Origin: a virus
Strand: one strand, 5' to 3'
DNA length: 24,067 nt
IMG/VR virus record: IMGVR_UViG_3300048999_000092
Location: 1 to 24,067 of that record
Shown here piece by piece: positions 7,550-15,404 of the stretch. The position numbers and the translations under genes are program-made. Under the pieces are notes generated by a model. The model was not told the origin of the DNA. It made no database searches and worked only from the letters and a program-made list of their open reading frames with translations. The first letter of the stretch is position 1; the number at the start of each line of letters is the position of its first letter.

Positions 7550-7703
7550 GCTTGAGTTCGAGCACTACCTGGCGGTGAAGCTCGGCATGACCGTGAAGGA
7601 TCTGCGCAGGCGAATGGACCAGGCCGAGTTCGTGCGCTGGCAGATGTACTACTCGCGCATCGCCCAGCAGCAGGAACTCGACCAGCTCCAGAGAGGCGGC
7701 TGA
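7500..7703 (+). CDS. Tail assembly chaperone, T-like extension reached by frameshift
   Basis: The frame is open from 7500 (after a TGA at 7497-7499) to TGA 7701-7703 and overlaps the end of the G-like gene by 50 bases. It encodes LEFEHYLAVKLGMTVKDLRR, then MDQAEFVRWQMYYSRIAQQQ, very like the C-terminal part of T-type tail chaperones. Relative to the upstream frame it is +1 (equivalent to -2). In the overlap, AAA AGC at 7514-7519 lets a lysine tRNA re-pair on AAA one base forward (7515-7517). Shifting there gives a fusion of about 170 aa. The shift direction and site are inferred; the open overlapping frame is seen. Confidence 0.72.
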   Translation, partial: SREPRKAAYLTLQNNTELEFEHYLAVKLGMTVKDLRRRMDQAEFVRWQMYYSRIAQQQELDQLQRGG

Positions 7704-7705
7704 CC

Positions 7706-8116
7706 ATGGCGGACGCGATCCGGATCACAGGGCTGAACGAGTTCGTCCGGGATCTCAAGAAGCTCGACAACGACCTGCCGAAGGTGCTCCGCGTCGCGTT
7801 CAATGCCGCCGGCGAGGACATCCTCACCGACGCCCGCCGGCAGATCCCCAGCGTGTCCGGCAAAGCAAAGGGATCGGTTCGCGCCACCTCGACGCAGAAG
7901 GCGTTCCGGATTACCGGTGGCTCGAAGAGCGTCCCCTACTATCCGTGGCTCGACTTCGGCGGCAAGGTCGGCCGGCGCGGTACCACCAAGCGCCCGTTCC
8001 GTCCTCAGGGCCGCTACATCTACGCGTCGTACTTCAAGCACCGCGACCAGCTCGCGGCCCACCTGGAGAAGGCCCTGATCGACGCGGCACGCGCCGCTGG
8101 TGTGGAGGTGGACTGA
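7706..8116 (+). CDS. HK97 gp10-like tail/connector protein
   Basis: A 136-aa protein with the HK97 gp10-like pattern: a start of IRITGLNEFVRDLKKLDNDL, an amphipathic helix with AAGEDILTDARRQIP, a Ser/Lys loop, and YPWLDFGGKVG followed by a basic stretch and a C-terminal helix. Members act at head-tail joining or tail completion. In most related phages the gene stands before the tail tube; here it lies between the chaperones and the tape measure gene. It starts three bases after the chaperone T-frame stop, so it is probably coexpressed. Confidence 0.75.
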   Translation: MADAIRITGLNEFVRDLKKLDNDLPKVLRVAFNAAGEDILTDARRQIPSVSGKAKGSVRATSTQKAFRITGGSKSVPYYPWLDFGGKVGRRGTTKRPFRPQGRYIYASYFKHRDQLAAHLEKALIDAARAAGVEVD

Positions 8117-8119
8117 ACC

Positions 8120-9265
8120 ATGTCGAAGCCACAGGTAACCCTGACTCTGGCCGGCGACGAGTCGAAGCTGGACAAGGCGTTCGCCGCGGTCGGTGCCTCG
8201 AGCAAGAAGATGGCGGATGAGGTCGGCGCGTCGAGCAAGCGGGTAGGCAAGGAGACCAGCGAGTCGTTCGAACGGACCAACGCGGCCGCCGAGGGGACGT
8301 ACGACAAGTTCGATGCACTGGAGTCGGTGGGCCGCGGTACCACGGACACGATGTCAGGGCTCGGCGAGATCATGTCCGGCAACATCCTCCAGGGCTCTAC
8401 CGACCTCGCAGGCGGTGTCGCCGCCCTGGCGGACGGGTTCACCGGCGCCCTGCTCCCGGCGATCAAGGCTGCTGCCGCCGGCGGCCTGGCGAACGCTGCC
8501 GCCACGGCTCGACAGACCGCGGCGACCCTCTTGTCGAAGGGGGCCGCGATCGCCTCGGCCGCGGCGACGAACGTCATGGCGGTCGCTCAGAAGGCGCTGA
8601 ACCTGGCGATGCGGGCCAACCCGATCGGTCTCATCATCACCGCGCTGACCCTGCTGGTCGCCGGCCTGATCTACGCGTACAAGCACTCCGAGACGTTCCG
8701 CAACATCGTCAACGGCGCCTTCCATGCCGTGCTGGGCGTAGTGCAGGCGGTGGTGTCGTGGATCCGGAACAACTGGCCGCTGCTGCTGAAGATCCTGACC
8801 GGCCCGATCGGGCTCGCGGTCGGCGTGATCGCCAAGCACCGCGACTCGATCGTCGGGTTCTTCAGGTCGGTGCCTGGGGCAATCGCCGGATTCTTCAAGG
8901 GTGTCGCGTCGACGATCACGGCGCCGTACCGGGCCGCGTTCAGCGCGATCAAGTCGGCCTGGAACAACACGGTCGGCGGTAAGGGGTTCTCGGTGCCCGG
9001 TTGGGTCCCTGGCCTTGGCGGTAAGGACTTCCGGATCCCGTACTTCCACACCGGCGGCATCGTGTCCGGTGCGATGGGGTCGGAGACGCTGGCGGTACTG
9101 AAGGCCGGCGAACGGGTCACCGGCGGACGGAATTCCGGGGGCGGCGTCACGATCGTGCTCCAAGGCGACGGAACCGCGGCCGGTACGGCACTGATGGAGG
9201 TGCTGCGGAAGGCGATCAAGGTCACCTCGGGCGGCGACGTCCAGGTTGCGCTGGGGGCCCGGTGA
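8120..9265 (+). CDS. Tape measure protein (short)
   Basis: Sets tail length and is ejected ahead of the DNA. The 381-aa protein has a helical N-terminus (DESKLDKAFAAVGASSKKM), a long Ala/Gly-rich middle, and hydrophobic segments around residues 170-195 (ANPIGLIITALTLLVAGLIY) and 215-245 that could span a membrane. The C-terminal part has the Gly/Pro-rich turn and GGIVSGAMGSETLAVLKAGE motif common at the ends of tape measure proteins. A GGAGG lies about 11 bases before ATG 8120. Using the usual rule of about 0.15 nm per residue, the tail would be near 57 nm, which is short. The stop overlaps the next GTG (GTGA). Confidence 0.88.
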   Translation: MSKPQVTLTLAGDESKLDKAFAAVGASSKKMADEVGASSKRVGKETSESFERTNAAAEGTYDKFDALESVGRGTTDTMSGLGEIMSGNILQGSTDLAGGVAALADGFTGALLPAIKAAAAGGLANAAATARQTAATLLSKGAAIASAAATNVMAVAQKALNLAMRANPIGLIITALTLLVAGLIYAYKHSETFRNIVNGAFHAVLGVVQAVVSWIRNNWPLLLKILTGPIGLAVGVIAKHRDSIVGFFRSVPGAIAGFFKGVASTITAPYRAAFSAIKSAWNNTVGGKGFSVPGWVPGLGGKDFRIPYFHTGGIVSGAMGSETLAVLKAGERVTGGRNSGGGVTIVLQGDGTAAGTALMEVLRKAIKVTSGGDVQVALGAR

Positions 9266-12018
9266 CCGCGCCGTTCGACATCCTCACGGAGCTCCAGGTC
9301 GGCGGCGTGTGGACCGACATCTCAACCGACGTACTGCACCGCGACGGGCACTCGATCAAGCGGGGCAAGACCGAGTACGCGTCGCAGGCGGCACCGTCGG
9401 CGCTGAATCTGTCGCTGAAGAACACGGCCGGGAAGTACTCGCCCCGCAACCCGCTGTCGCCGTACTACGGGAAGATCGGCCGCAACACCCAGATCCGGGT
9501 AGGCCGGCAGCAGGACCCGGTCCACGAGGCGGCGTCGTCAACGTTCGGGACCGATGACCTGTCGTGGACCCATCACGGCGTCGCCCCGACCGGGGTGCTC
9601 GTGTACGTCTGGCAGTACGACACGAACGCCGGCCAGATCGACTCGGTCACGTACGGCGGGGTAGCTATGACCCGCATCATCTTCGGGCTGTTCACGATGG
9701 GCAGCTTCCAGGCGGTCGGGTACGCCTACTGGCTGAACACCGGGATCCCTGCAGGGGACCAGACCGTCGTCATCGACACCACCGCGACGAAGAATCGGTA
9801 CGCGTGCGCGATCACGGTCACCGGCGGCGACACCGCCGAGATCGAGTTCACGCAGATCGCGAACAGCGGCGCCACCCCAACGACCGGCCCGCTCGCGATC
9901 AAGTCGACGACCAAGCGGTCGATGATCTACGGGTCGGTGCTGTCCGAGCTCGACGACGGATCGACGCTCACCCCGCAGGCCGGCTACACCCAGATCGACG
10001 AGACCGACATCGGAACCGAGACGGTCAACACCGATCACAGCAACGTGCTGCCGCCGAACACGTACGCGATCGGTTGGACCCAGACACCGGCCGCGCACTG
10101 GGCAGTCATGGGTGTCGCGGTCCGGGGGATGTCGTATCGGGCGTGGGACGAGGTGGCATCATTCCCGCCGAAGTGGGATCTCACGAACGACAGCGACGTC
10201 TGGGTCCCGCTCGAGGGGGCCGGGCTGCTGCGTCGGCTAGGGCAGGGCACCGACCCGGCCGAGACGGGACTCAGGTCGTTCATCCTGTCCTCGCCCGGCC
10301 TGTTCCGGTACTGGCCACTGTCGGGCGCTGAGGGTACGTCGTACAGCCTCGACATCGCGCCGGTGTGGAAACAGGCGACGAACGTGAAGTTCGCCGGCGA
10401 GGGCGGCAATGGAAACTTCAAATACGGCATCGACCTGGGGTCGGAGTACCTCGGTACCGGGATGGCGTTCTACAACTCCGACGCGTGGCCTATGCGCGCC
10501 AACGTCTTGTCCGGTGACTCGAACTGGGCAGTCGACTTCGTGTTCCAGCACGACGTCAACCTGGGCAGCTTCTCGGCGGTCCTGGCCGACTACAACGGCA
10601 CCCAGTGGACGGTCGCGTTCTTCAACGACGGCACGGCACAGGTGTCGTTCGATGACGGGGTGACCGGCCCGATCGGGTTCTCACCGACCGGGGTACTGCC
10701 GGCCCTGCTCGACACGGCTCCGCATCACTGCCGGCTGAAGCTGTTGCAGAACGGAGCGAATACCGACTGGACCCTGTACATCGACGGCATGGTCGTCGAC
10801 TTCGGCACCCAGTCCAGCTACATCGTGTTCGGGCTTGCGACGCTTCGCCTGTACATGTTCCGGCTGGCAGGGCAAACGTTCATCAACCTCGCGCACATCG
10901 CGGTCTGGTCGTCCCCGACATCGGAGACGTGGCCGTCAGCTGCCGCGGTCACGCTGGCCGCGCAGGGGTACGCTGGCGAAGCGGCCGGCACCCGGATCCA
11001 GCGGATCTGCAATCTCGCGCACATCCCGATGACGGTGGTCGGGAACCCGGCCGACACGGTCATCATGGGCCCGCAGTACTCCGAAGCGAAGCTGACCCAG
11101 ATCAGGGACGCCGAGTCCACCGATCTCGGGATCCTCGGCGAGCCGCGCAGCTCGCTCGGTCTGCTGTACCGGACCCGGTCGTCGCTGTACAACCAGGCGC
11201 CTAAGGTCACCCTGGACTACTCGTTGAAGCATCTCGCGCCGCCGCTCGAACCGGTCGACGACGACCAGGCGACGCACAACGACATCACCGCGACCCGCCG
11301 CAACGGCGGCAGCGTCCGCGTCTCCGACACCACGTCGCGGCTGTCGACGCTCGACCCACCGAACGGGGTCGGCCTCTACAAAGACGAGGTGACGGTCAAC
11401 GTCCAGACAGACGACCAGCTGTCGGCGATGGCTGCGTGGCTGCTGCACCTGGGCACGATCGACGAGGCGCGGTTCCCATCCGTCACGGTGAACCTCCGCG
11501 CGGCCGCACTGGTCGCCGACCCGGTGCTGTCGGCCGCGGTGCTGTCGGTCGACATCGGCGACCGCATCGTCATCACCAACGCGTCGGCCGTGAACATCTA
11601 CGACGACGTCTCGCTCCTGGTCCTCGGCTACAGCGAGAACCTGTCCCCGTTCGAGCACGTGATCACCTTCAACTGTGTCCCGGAATCGCCGTACAACGTC
11701 GCGCAGTACTCGGCGGCATCCGGGGCCAGCACCGACAAGTACGACACCGAAGGGTCAGCGCTCGTCGCCGGCGTCACCAGCACGGACACGACCCTGTCGG
11801 TGAAGTCGACGAGTCCGGGCCGGTCACTGTGGACGACCGACCCGGCCGAGTTCCCGTTCGACATCAGGGTCGGTGGGGAACGGATGACGGTTACGAACAT
11901 CACCGGGCTCGCGTCGCCACAGTCGTTCACCGTTACCCGCCACATCAACGGCGTGGTCAAGGCACAGGCGGCCGACGAACCGGTCTCGCTGTGGAACACA
12001 CCCCGCTACGCGCTCTAG
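9262..12018 (+). CDS. Large composite tail-tip / receptor-binding protein
   Basis: A 918-aa minor tail protein. Residues 1-85 resemble the distal-tail start of actinophage baseplate proteins (GGVWTDISTDVLHRDGHSIK, then ALNLSLKNTAGKYSPRNPLS). About 95-290 is an inserted beta-sandwich unit with the recurrent DSVTYGGVAMTRI motif. About 345-570 looks like a LamG/concanavalin-like carbohydrate-binding domain (GLFRYWPLSGAEGTSYSLD, YIDGMVVDFG, LAHIAVWSSP). From 575 on it returns to a baseplate-type scaffold ending with beta repeats and SLWNTPRYAL. It seems to combine distal tail, hub and host-binding roles, because no other hub gene follows the tape measure gene. Domain boundaries are estimates by eye. 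Confidence 0.83.
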   Translation: MTAPFDILTELQVGGVWTDISTDVLHRDGHSIKRGKTEYASQAAPSALNLSLKNTAGKYSPRNPLSPYYGKIGRNTQIRVGRQQDPVHEAASSTFGTDDLSWTHHGVAPTGVLVYVWQYDTNAGQIDSVTYGGVAMTRIIFGLFTMGSFQAVGYAYWLNTGIPAGDQTVVIDTTATKNRYACAITVTGGDTAEIEFTQIANSGATPTTGPLAIKSTTKRSMIYGSVLSELDDGSTLTPQAGYTQIDETDIGTETVNTDHSNVLPPNTYAIGWTQTPAAHWAVMGVAVRGMSYRAWDEVASFPPKWDLTNDSDVWVPLEGAGLLRRLGQGTDPAETGLRSFILSSPGLFRYWPLSGAEGTSYSLDIAPVWKQATNVKFAGEGGNGNFKYGIDLGSEYLGTGMAFYNSDAWPMRANVLSGDSNWAVDFVFQHDVNLGSFSAVLADYNGTQWTVAFFNDGTAQVSFDDGVTGPIGFSPTGVLPALLDTAPHHCRLKLLQNGANTDWTLYIDGMVVDFGTQSSYIVFGLATLRLYMFRLAGQTFINLAHIAVWSSPTSETWPSAAAVTLAAQGYAGEAAGTRIQRICNLAHIPMTVVGNPADTVIMGPQYSEAKLTQIRDAESTDLGILGEPRSSLGLLYRTRSSLYNQAPKVTLDYSLKHLAPPLEPVDDDQATHNDITATRRNGGSVRVSDTTSRLSTLDPPNGVGLYKDEVTVNVQTDDQLSAMAAWLLHLGTIDEARFPSVTVNLRAAALVADPVLSAAVLSVDIGDRIVITNASAVNIYDDVSLLVLGYSENLSPFEHVITFNCVPESPYNVAQYSAASGASTDKYDTEGSALVAGVTSTDTTLSVKSTSPGRSLWTTDPAEFPFDIRVGGERMTVTNITGLASPQSFTVTRHINGVVKAQAADEPVSLWNTPRYAL

Positions 12019-12028
12019 GGAGACAACG

Positions 12029-12712
12029 ATGGTTCAGAACGCAGGCGACACGATCGTCGCTCCCGGCGTACCGAATGTGCAGGTGTTCACCGCGTCGGGG
12101 ACGTGGACCCGCCCGGTCGGCGGGTTGCGGCACATCATCGTCGAGGTGGTCGGCGGCGGCGGTGCCGGCGGCGGAAGCTCAGCGTCGGTCGCTGCGCAGG
12201 GCGGCTGCGGTGGCGGCGGCGGTGGTGGCGGATACAGCCGGCGCCTGATCCTCGCGGCGTCGCTGTCCGCGACACATCCCGTGACGGTCGGGGCGGGCGG
12301 TACCGCGGGCGCTGCCGGCGCGAACACCGGCAACAACGGCGGGAACAGTTCCTTCGACACATTCGCCACAGCGAACGGTGGGTTCGGCGGTGCGGGGGCG
12401 ACGTCGTCGGCTACATCGCTCGCGGCCGGCGGTGGCGGCGGCGCGAGCGCATCAGGCGATATCAACCGGTCCGGGCAGAACGGCGGGCGTGGGCGCAGTG
12501 TCGGCGGCGACGTGTGGGAGTTCGGCCTCGGCGGCGACTCGGCCATGGGTCACGGCGGGCAGTCCCCGAACGCCTCGGCCGGCCTGAACGGCACCAACGG
12601 CGCGCTATACGGCGGCGGCGGGTCGGGCGGGTTCGACCGGGTCGGTACTGGGGTCTCCCGTCAGGGCGGAATTGGTGCCTCGGGCATCGTCATAGTTACG
12701 ACCTACTTCTGA
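12029..12712 (+). CDS. Glycine-rich tail adhesin-like protein
   Basis: A 227-aa protein with a GGGAG ribosome site. After an N-terminal strand segment (PNVQVFTASGTWTRPVGG) it consists largely of glycine-rich tracts (GGGGAGGGSS, GGCGGGGGGGG, AAGGGGGASASG). It closes with GGIGASGIVIVTTYF, a C-terminal end often seen in glycine-rich phage tail proteins. Such Gly-rich sandwiches form receptor-binding tips in other phages, so a host-recognition role next to the composite tail protein is likely. It is the last clear virion gene before the lysis region. Function inferred from composition and place. Confidence 0.8.
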   Translation: MVQNAGDTIVAPGVPNVQVFTASGTWTRPVGGLRHIIVEVVGGGGAGGGSSASVAAQGGCGGGGGGGGYSRRLILAASLSATHPVTVGAGGTAGAAGANTGNNGGNSSFDTFATANGGFGGAGATSSATSLAAGGGGGASASGDINRSGQNGGRGRSVGGDVWEFGLGGDSAMGHGGQSPNASAGLNGTNGALYGGGGSGGFDRVGTGVSRQGGIGASGIVIVTTYF

Positions 12713-12743
12713 GCACCGAGCGGAGGACACGGGGTGACCACCA

Positions 12744-13037
12744 ATGAGCGATCTGCCGTCCATCATCGGCGGGCTTGCCCTGCTGATCACCGCGGTATTT
12801 GGTGGGCTGGCCGGGCTCGAGGCGCGCCGAGGGAGACGGGACGCCGAGGTGGCCGAGGAGCTCGAGCAGCGGCAACGGTGGTCGCCTCGCGTGCTGCGCG
12901 CGGTGACGATGCTTCGGGACGCGTTCGCCCGGATCCCAGGCGCGGTCGAGCCGGAAGGGATCGACGACCTGATCGCATACCCGCCACCGGCGAAGTCCAA
13001 GCATGCACGGGAGATGTCCGGTGATGACGAGGAGTAG
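12744..13037 (+). CDS. Small membrane protein of the lysis region (possible holin)
   Basis: A 97-aa protein with one strong N-terminal membrane segment ([19 protein letters not shown], about residues 6-25), followed by a charged helical region ([20 protein letters not shown]) and an acidic tail. Start ATG 12744 was chosen over a GTG at 12734 in another frame, whose arginine-rich product is not protein-like. Position between tail genes and endolysin suggests a holin or another lysis helper. The single membrane segment with a long cytoplasmic-type tail would be unusual for a holin, so the call is cautious. Confidence 0.75.
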   Translation: MSDLPSIIGGLALLITAVFGGLAGLEARRGRRDAEVAEELEQRQRWSPRVLRAVTMLRDAFARIPGAVEPEGIDDLIAYPPPAKSKHAREMSGDDEE

Positions 13038-13731
13038 GTGGCTGTTCCCGGCTATCGCCTGCGCGGGGTTGCTGCTGGGTGGGGCGGCGCTGTTCATCAC
13101 AGCCCAGCAGAAGCAGAACGCCGAAGCAGGCAAGGCGGCCGCACAGTCGGAGCTGGTCCAGTCAGCAGAGACGATCCGCAAGGCGTGCATGAAAGATCCC
13201 GCGCAGGTGAGGGCATTGCTAGGCCCGACCGCGTGTACGGACGCGAAGGCGATCATCGACCGGCCGCCGGCCGAGAAGGGGGAAACGGGTGCTCGCGGTG
13301 CTACGGGCGCGCAGGGCCCGGCCGGTCCGGCTGGTCCGCGTGGCCCAGCTGGTGCGCCAGGCGCGCAAGGGCCGGCCGGGAAACCAGGCGCGCCCGGCGC
13401 TGCACCAGGGTGCCTGATCCTCGTCAGCAGATGTCAGGGACCCACGGGCCCGCCAGGCATCCAAGGGCTCACAGGACCACCAGGCGCCCCTGGCAAGGAT
13501 GGAGCGGACGGTAAGGACGGTGCACCCGGAGCGGACGGGGCGCCGGGAAAAGACGGGGCCCCGGGCAAGGATGGACCGCCGGGGCCACCTGGGCCCGCTG
13601 GGCCGGCCTGTCCGGAAGGTAGTTCCGTACAGCAACAGCGTGTCGTGACCACCGATACACCGACCGGCGTACTGATGCTGGTGTGTGTAGCGGCCGAGCA
13701 GAATCCTCAACCACCACAGGAGAAACCATGA
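13021..13731 (+). CDS. Membrane-anchored collagen-like protein
   Basis: A 236-aa protein with an N-terminal membrane anchor ([20 protein letters not shown], about residues 7-26) and a helical linker rich in Gln/Ala/Glu. It then carries about 14 collagen-type Gly-X-Y triplets, an interruption holding two cysteines ([11 protein letters not shown]), about 19 more triplets rich in GKD and GPP, and a short C-terminal domain bracketed by cysteines (CPEGSSVQ ... VLMLVCV). GTG 13021 has GGGAG seven bases upstream; ATG 13024 is an alternative. It overlaps the preceding gene by 17 bases and the next by ATGA. Collagen-like proteins are common in actinophages, but this anchored form in the lysis region suggests a cell-envelope role. 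Confidence 0.85.
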   Translation: MMTRSRWLFPAIACAGLLLGGAALFITAQQKQNAEAGKAAAQSELVQSAETIRKACMKDPAQVRALLGPTACTDAKAIIDRPPAEKGETGARGATGAQGPAGPAGPRGPAGAPGAQGPAGKPGAPGAAPGCLILVSRCQGPTGPPGIQGLTGPPGAPGKDGADGKDGAPGADGAPGKDGAPGKDGPPGPPGPAGPACPEGSSVQQQRVVTTDTPTGVLMLVCVAAEQNPQPPQEKP

Positions 13732-13862
13732 CCGAGAACCAGCCCGAGCCGACGCCGGGCGACAACGACCAGGCGGAAACCCCGCAGCAGCCCGAGAACG
13801 TCGGTGACGATGCCGGCGTCGACGAAGACGGCAATGAGCCGGGATACGAGCCCGGCGCATGA
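13728..13862 (+). CDS. 44-aa acidic protein, unknown function
   Basis: A very short gene with AGGAG upstream and coupled overlaps on both sides (ATGA at 13728-13731 and ATGA at 13859-13862). The product is almost entirely Glu, Asp, Pro, Gln and Gly (for example [20 protein letters not shown]) and is expected to be disordered. The tight coupling between collagen-like and endolysin genes, a good ribosome site, and no in-frame stop argue that it is real. It could act as a linker or lysis accessory, but nothing shows this. Confidence 0.68.
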   Translation: MTENQPEPTPGDNDQAETPQQPENVGDDAGVDEDGNEPGYEPGA

Positions 13863-14512
13863 CCTGGCGGGTCGCGCGATGCCTCGACGAGCTACTCGCG
13901 CAGTGGAACGAGGCGCACCCGGGCCGGTCCAAGGCCTCGGACGGGTCGATCGGCGACGCGGCCCACCAGTCGCGCGACTCGGACCACAACCCGTGGGTCG
14001 GCCCGGCCAGCGACGGCAAGATGATCGTCACCGCCCGCGACTTCACCCACGACCCCGCGCATGGCGCCGACGCCGACGTCCTGGCGGAGTCGCTCAAGCA
14101 GCACAAGGATCCGCGGGTCAAGTACGTGATCCGGAACCGCCGGATCTGGTCGCTCGCCCGCGACGCTGAAGGGTGGCGTCCGTACTACGGCGACAACCCG
14201 CACATCAAGCACGTGCACGTGTCCGTCTCGCCGGTCGAGAGTCGGTACGACGATGCGCGGCCGTGGAACCTGTCGACCGGATCCGCCGGCGGCAGCACTG
14301 GGCAACCGCCCGGGAAGGACGACGACATGCTCACCCCCGCCGATATCCAGCTGCTGCTGGATACCCCCATCCGGAAGGACGGGCTGACGATGCGCGACGC
14401 GCTGGCCGACGCCTCGTTCGCCGGCAACCAGCTCGCCGAGTCCGGCAAGATGCGCAAGGATCTCGCGACGATGAAGGCGGACATCGCGACGCTCAAGGCT
14501 CGGCCGAGCTGA
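13859..14512 (+). CDS. Endolysin, M15-like zinc peptidase
   Basis: Cell-wall hydrolase for host lysis. The 217-aa protein has the zinc site pattern of D-Ala-D-Ala/L-Ala-D-Glu peptidases: SDHNPWVG with His43, ARDFTHD with Asp61, and HIKHVHVSVS with His118 and His120. It therefore probably cuts peptide stems or cross-links of peptidoglycan. After the catalytic domain (to about residue 138) comes a Gly/Ser linker, then a C-terminal region (LTPADIQLLLDTPI, then helices with MRKDLATMKADIATLK) that looks like a short coiled coil for oligomerisation or wall contact. No signal peptide is seen, so export depends on a holin. The ATG overlaps the preceding stop. Confidence 0.87.
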   Translation: MTWRVARCLDELLAQWNEAHPGRSKASDGSIGDAAHQSRDSDHNPWVGPASDGKMIVTARDFTHDPAHGADADVLAESLKQHKDPRVKYVIRNRRIWSLARDAEGWRPYYGDNPHIKHVHVSVSPVESRYDDARPWNLSTGSAGGSTGQPPGKDDDMLTPADIQLLLDTPIRKDGLTMRDALADASFAGNQLAESGKMRKDLATMKADIATLKARPS

Positions 14513-14760
14513 TGACGCGGCTGCTCGCCGCGGTACGCCGGCGCCCGGTACGCCTGTACCTGTACGGGCTGCTGTTCCCCGGCTTCGCGATCGCCACGGC
14601 GTACGGGCTGACGACGTCGGACAAGGCCGCGCTGTGGATCACGCTCGGCGGCGCGGTCCTGGTGGTCGGCGGTGCGGAGGCCGCCCAGACCAAGACGACA
14701 CCGCTCGCCGATCCCCGCACGAAGGCCGGCGACCCCGCCGTTCTGCAACGCGACTTCTGA
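14512..14760 (+). CDS. Two-segment membrane protein, likely holin
   Basis: An 82-aa protein that overlaps the endolysin stop (TGATG). It has a basic N-terminus (RLLAAVRRRPVRLY) and two hydrophobic segments (LYGLLFPGFAIATAYGL and AALWITLGGAVLVVGGAEA) linked by a short turn, then a polar tail. Size, topology and place directly after the endolysin fit actinophage holins, which make the membrane holes that let the endolysin out. It is the last gene of the rightward operon, and a strong terminator follows within 10 bases. Confidence 0.78.
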   Translation: MTRLLAAVRRRPVRLYLYGLLFPGFAIATAYGLTTSDKAALWITLGGAVLVVGGAEAAQTKTTPLADPRTKAGDPAVLQRDF

Positions 14761-14767
14761 GCACGAC

Positions 14768-14800
14768 GAAGCCCCCCGGCATATCCCGCCGGGGGGCTTC
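14768..14800. terminator. Strong hairpin terminator between convergent operons
   Basis: GAAGCCCCCCGGC (14768-14780), loop ATATCCC, and GCCGGGGGGCTTC (14788-14800): a perfect 13-bp GC-rich stem right after the last late gene. It is followed by TGTGTG rather than a pure T-run. It stands between the rightward late operon and the leftward lysogeny operon and could act in both directions. Confidence 0.85.
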
Positions 14801-14864
14801 TGTGTGCCACAAAGTGCAAGCCCTGTGACATATGACGGGCCTCATCAGGACCCGCAGCAATAGG

Positions 14865-15059
14865 TTACAGCCGGTCGAGCCGCTCCACGTAGGACCGATC
14901 ATGTGACAGCAGATGCTGATTCGTCCCGACCAGCTCGTTATCCCAGAAGACCTGGATCTGGTTGCCCATCACCGTGACCACGGTCCCGTCGCCATAGTCC
15001 CCGGACTGCACCCGGGTGCCCACCTTGATCTCATCCACGTCCTGGACGATACCGGTCAC
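14865..15059 (-). CDS. Small barrel-like protein, last gene of lysogeny operon
   Basis: A 64-aa protein starting at GTG 15059, which overlaps the lipoprotein stop (GTGA on the minus strand). The sequence alternates strands and turns (VGTRVQSGDYGDGTVVTVMG, NQIQVFWDNE), suggesting a small beta-barrel such as an SH3- or KOW-like fold, then a short helix. I do not recognise a specific family. Coupling to the lipoprotein gene and leftward orientation suggest expression in lysogens. A longer frame back to 15128 exists but would overlap the lipoprotein gene heavily. Confidence 0.68.
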   Translation of the reverse strand: MTGIVQDVDEIKVGTRVQSGDYGDGTVVTVMGNQIQVFWDNELVGTNQHLLSHDRSYVERLDRL

Positions 15060-15355
15060 TTGCAGTATCCGGCGTAGGCCTCGGCGAGTACCGCGTCGAC
15101 GGACCCCGGCGGCCACTTCTGACCACACCCCAGCAGCGCTCGCGTCGACGCGTCCTCGCGCGACAGCTTCGGCTCACCCTTCGGCCGCTTGGCGAGGTAG
15201 ACGGTGTACGGGTCGACGGCCGGTGAGCTCGCCCTGGTGGGTGCCGAGCTCACCGCTGTCGACGTCGTGGTCCCGGCGGCCGGCTGCTTCGGGGCATCGC
15301 TGCAACCGGCCACCGCCAGACCGAGCAACGCGACGAGGGCGAGGGATCTGAACAT
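15056..15355 (-). CDS. Lipoprotein expressed from the lysogeny operon
   Basis: A 99-aa protein with a lipoprotein signal: MFRSLALVALLGLAVAGC, lipobox VAGC with Cys18. A Ser/Thr/Pro-rich linker follows, then a short C-terminal domain (YTVYLAKRPKGEPKLSRED, two more cysteines in LLGCGQKW and AYAGYCK) that recalls the small DUF732-like secreted domains of actinobacteria. ATG 15355 is preferred to ATG 15370 because AAGGA lies six bases before it. It is predicted to sit on the outer face of the membrane. In a prophage, such lipoproteins often block DNA entry of related phages (superinfection exclusion). That role is inference from location. Confidence 0.8.
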   Translation of the reverse strand: MFRSLALVALLGLAVAGCSDAPKQPAAGTTTSTAVSSAPTRASSPAVDPYTVYLAKRPKGEPKLSREDASTRALLGCGQKWPPGSVDAVLAEAYAGYCK

Positions 15356-15378
15356 CGGGGTTCCTTCCATGGTGGGGA

Positions 15379-15399
15379 CCGGCAGCGGGGCGCTACCGG
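15379..15399 (-). other. Stem-loop between two lysogeny genes
   Basis: CCGGCAGCG (15379-15387), GGG loop, CGCTACCGG (15391-15399), a 9-bp stem with one wobble pair. It lies between the gene ending at 15405 and the lipoprotein start at 15355 on the minus strand. There is no T-run. It may affect mRNA stability or partial termination. Confidence 0.35.
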
Positions 15400-15404
15400 C
15401 TGGG

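Noticed and set aside
12734-13024. GTG-started frame overlapping the small membrane protein gene
   Set aside because: It has a well-spaced GGAGG, but the product is Arg/Ala-rich and not protein-like. The overlapping frame has a membrane segment and good composition.
13434-13652. Minus-strand frame with Gly-Pro repeats opposite the collagen-like gene
   Set aside because: GGN/NCC repeat DNA gives collagen-like translations on both strands. The plus frame has the anchor, ribosome site and coupled neighbours.
14801-14864. Small RNA or gene in the gap between convergent operons
   Set aside because: The 64-base gap has no promoter-like pair, good hairpin or coding frame of its own.
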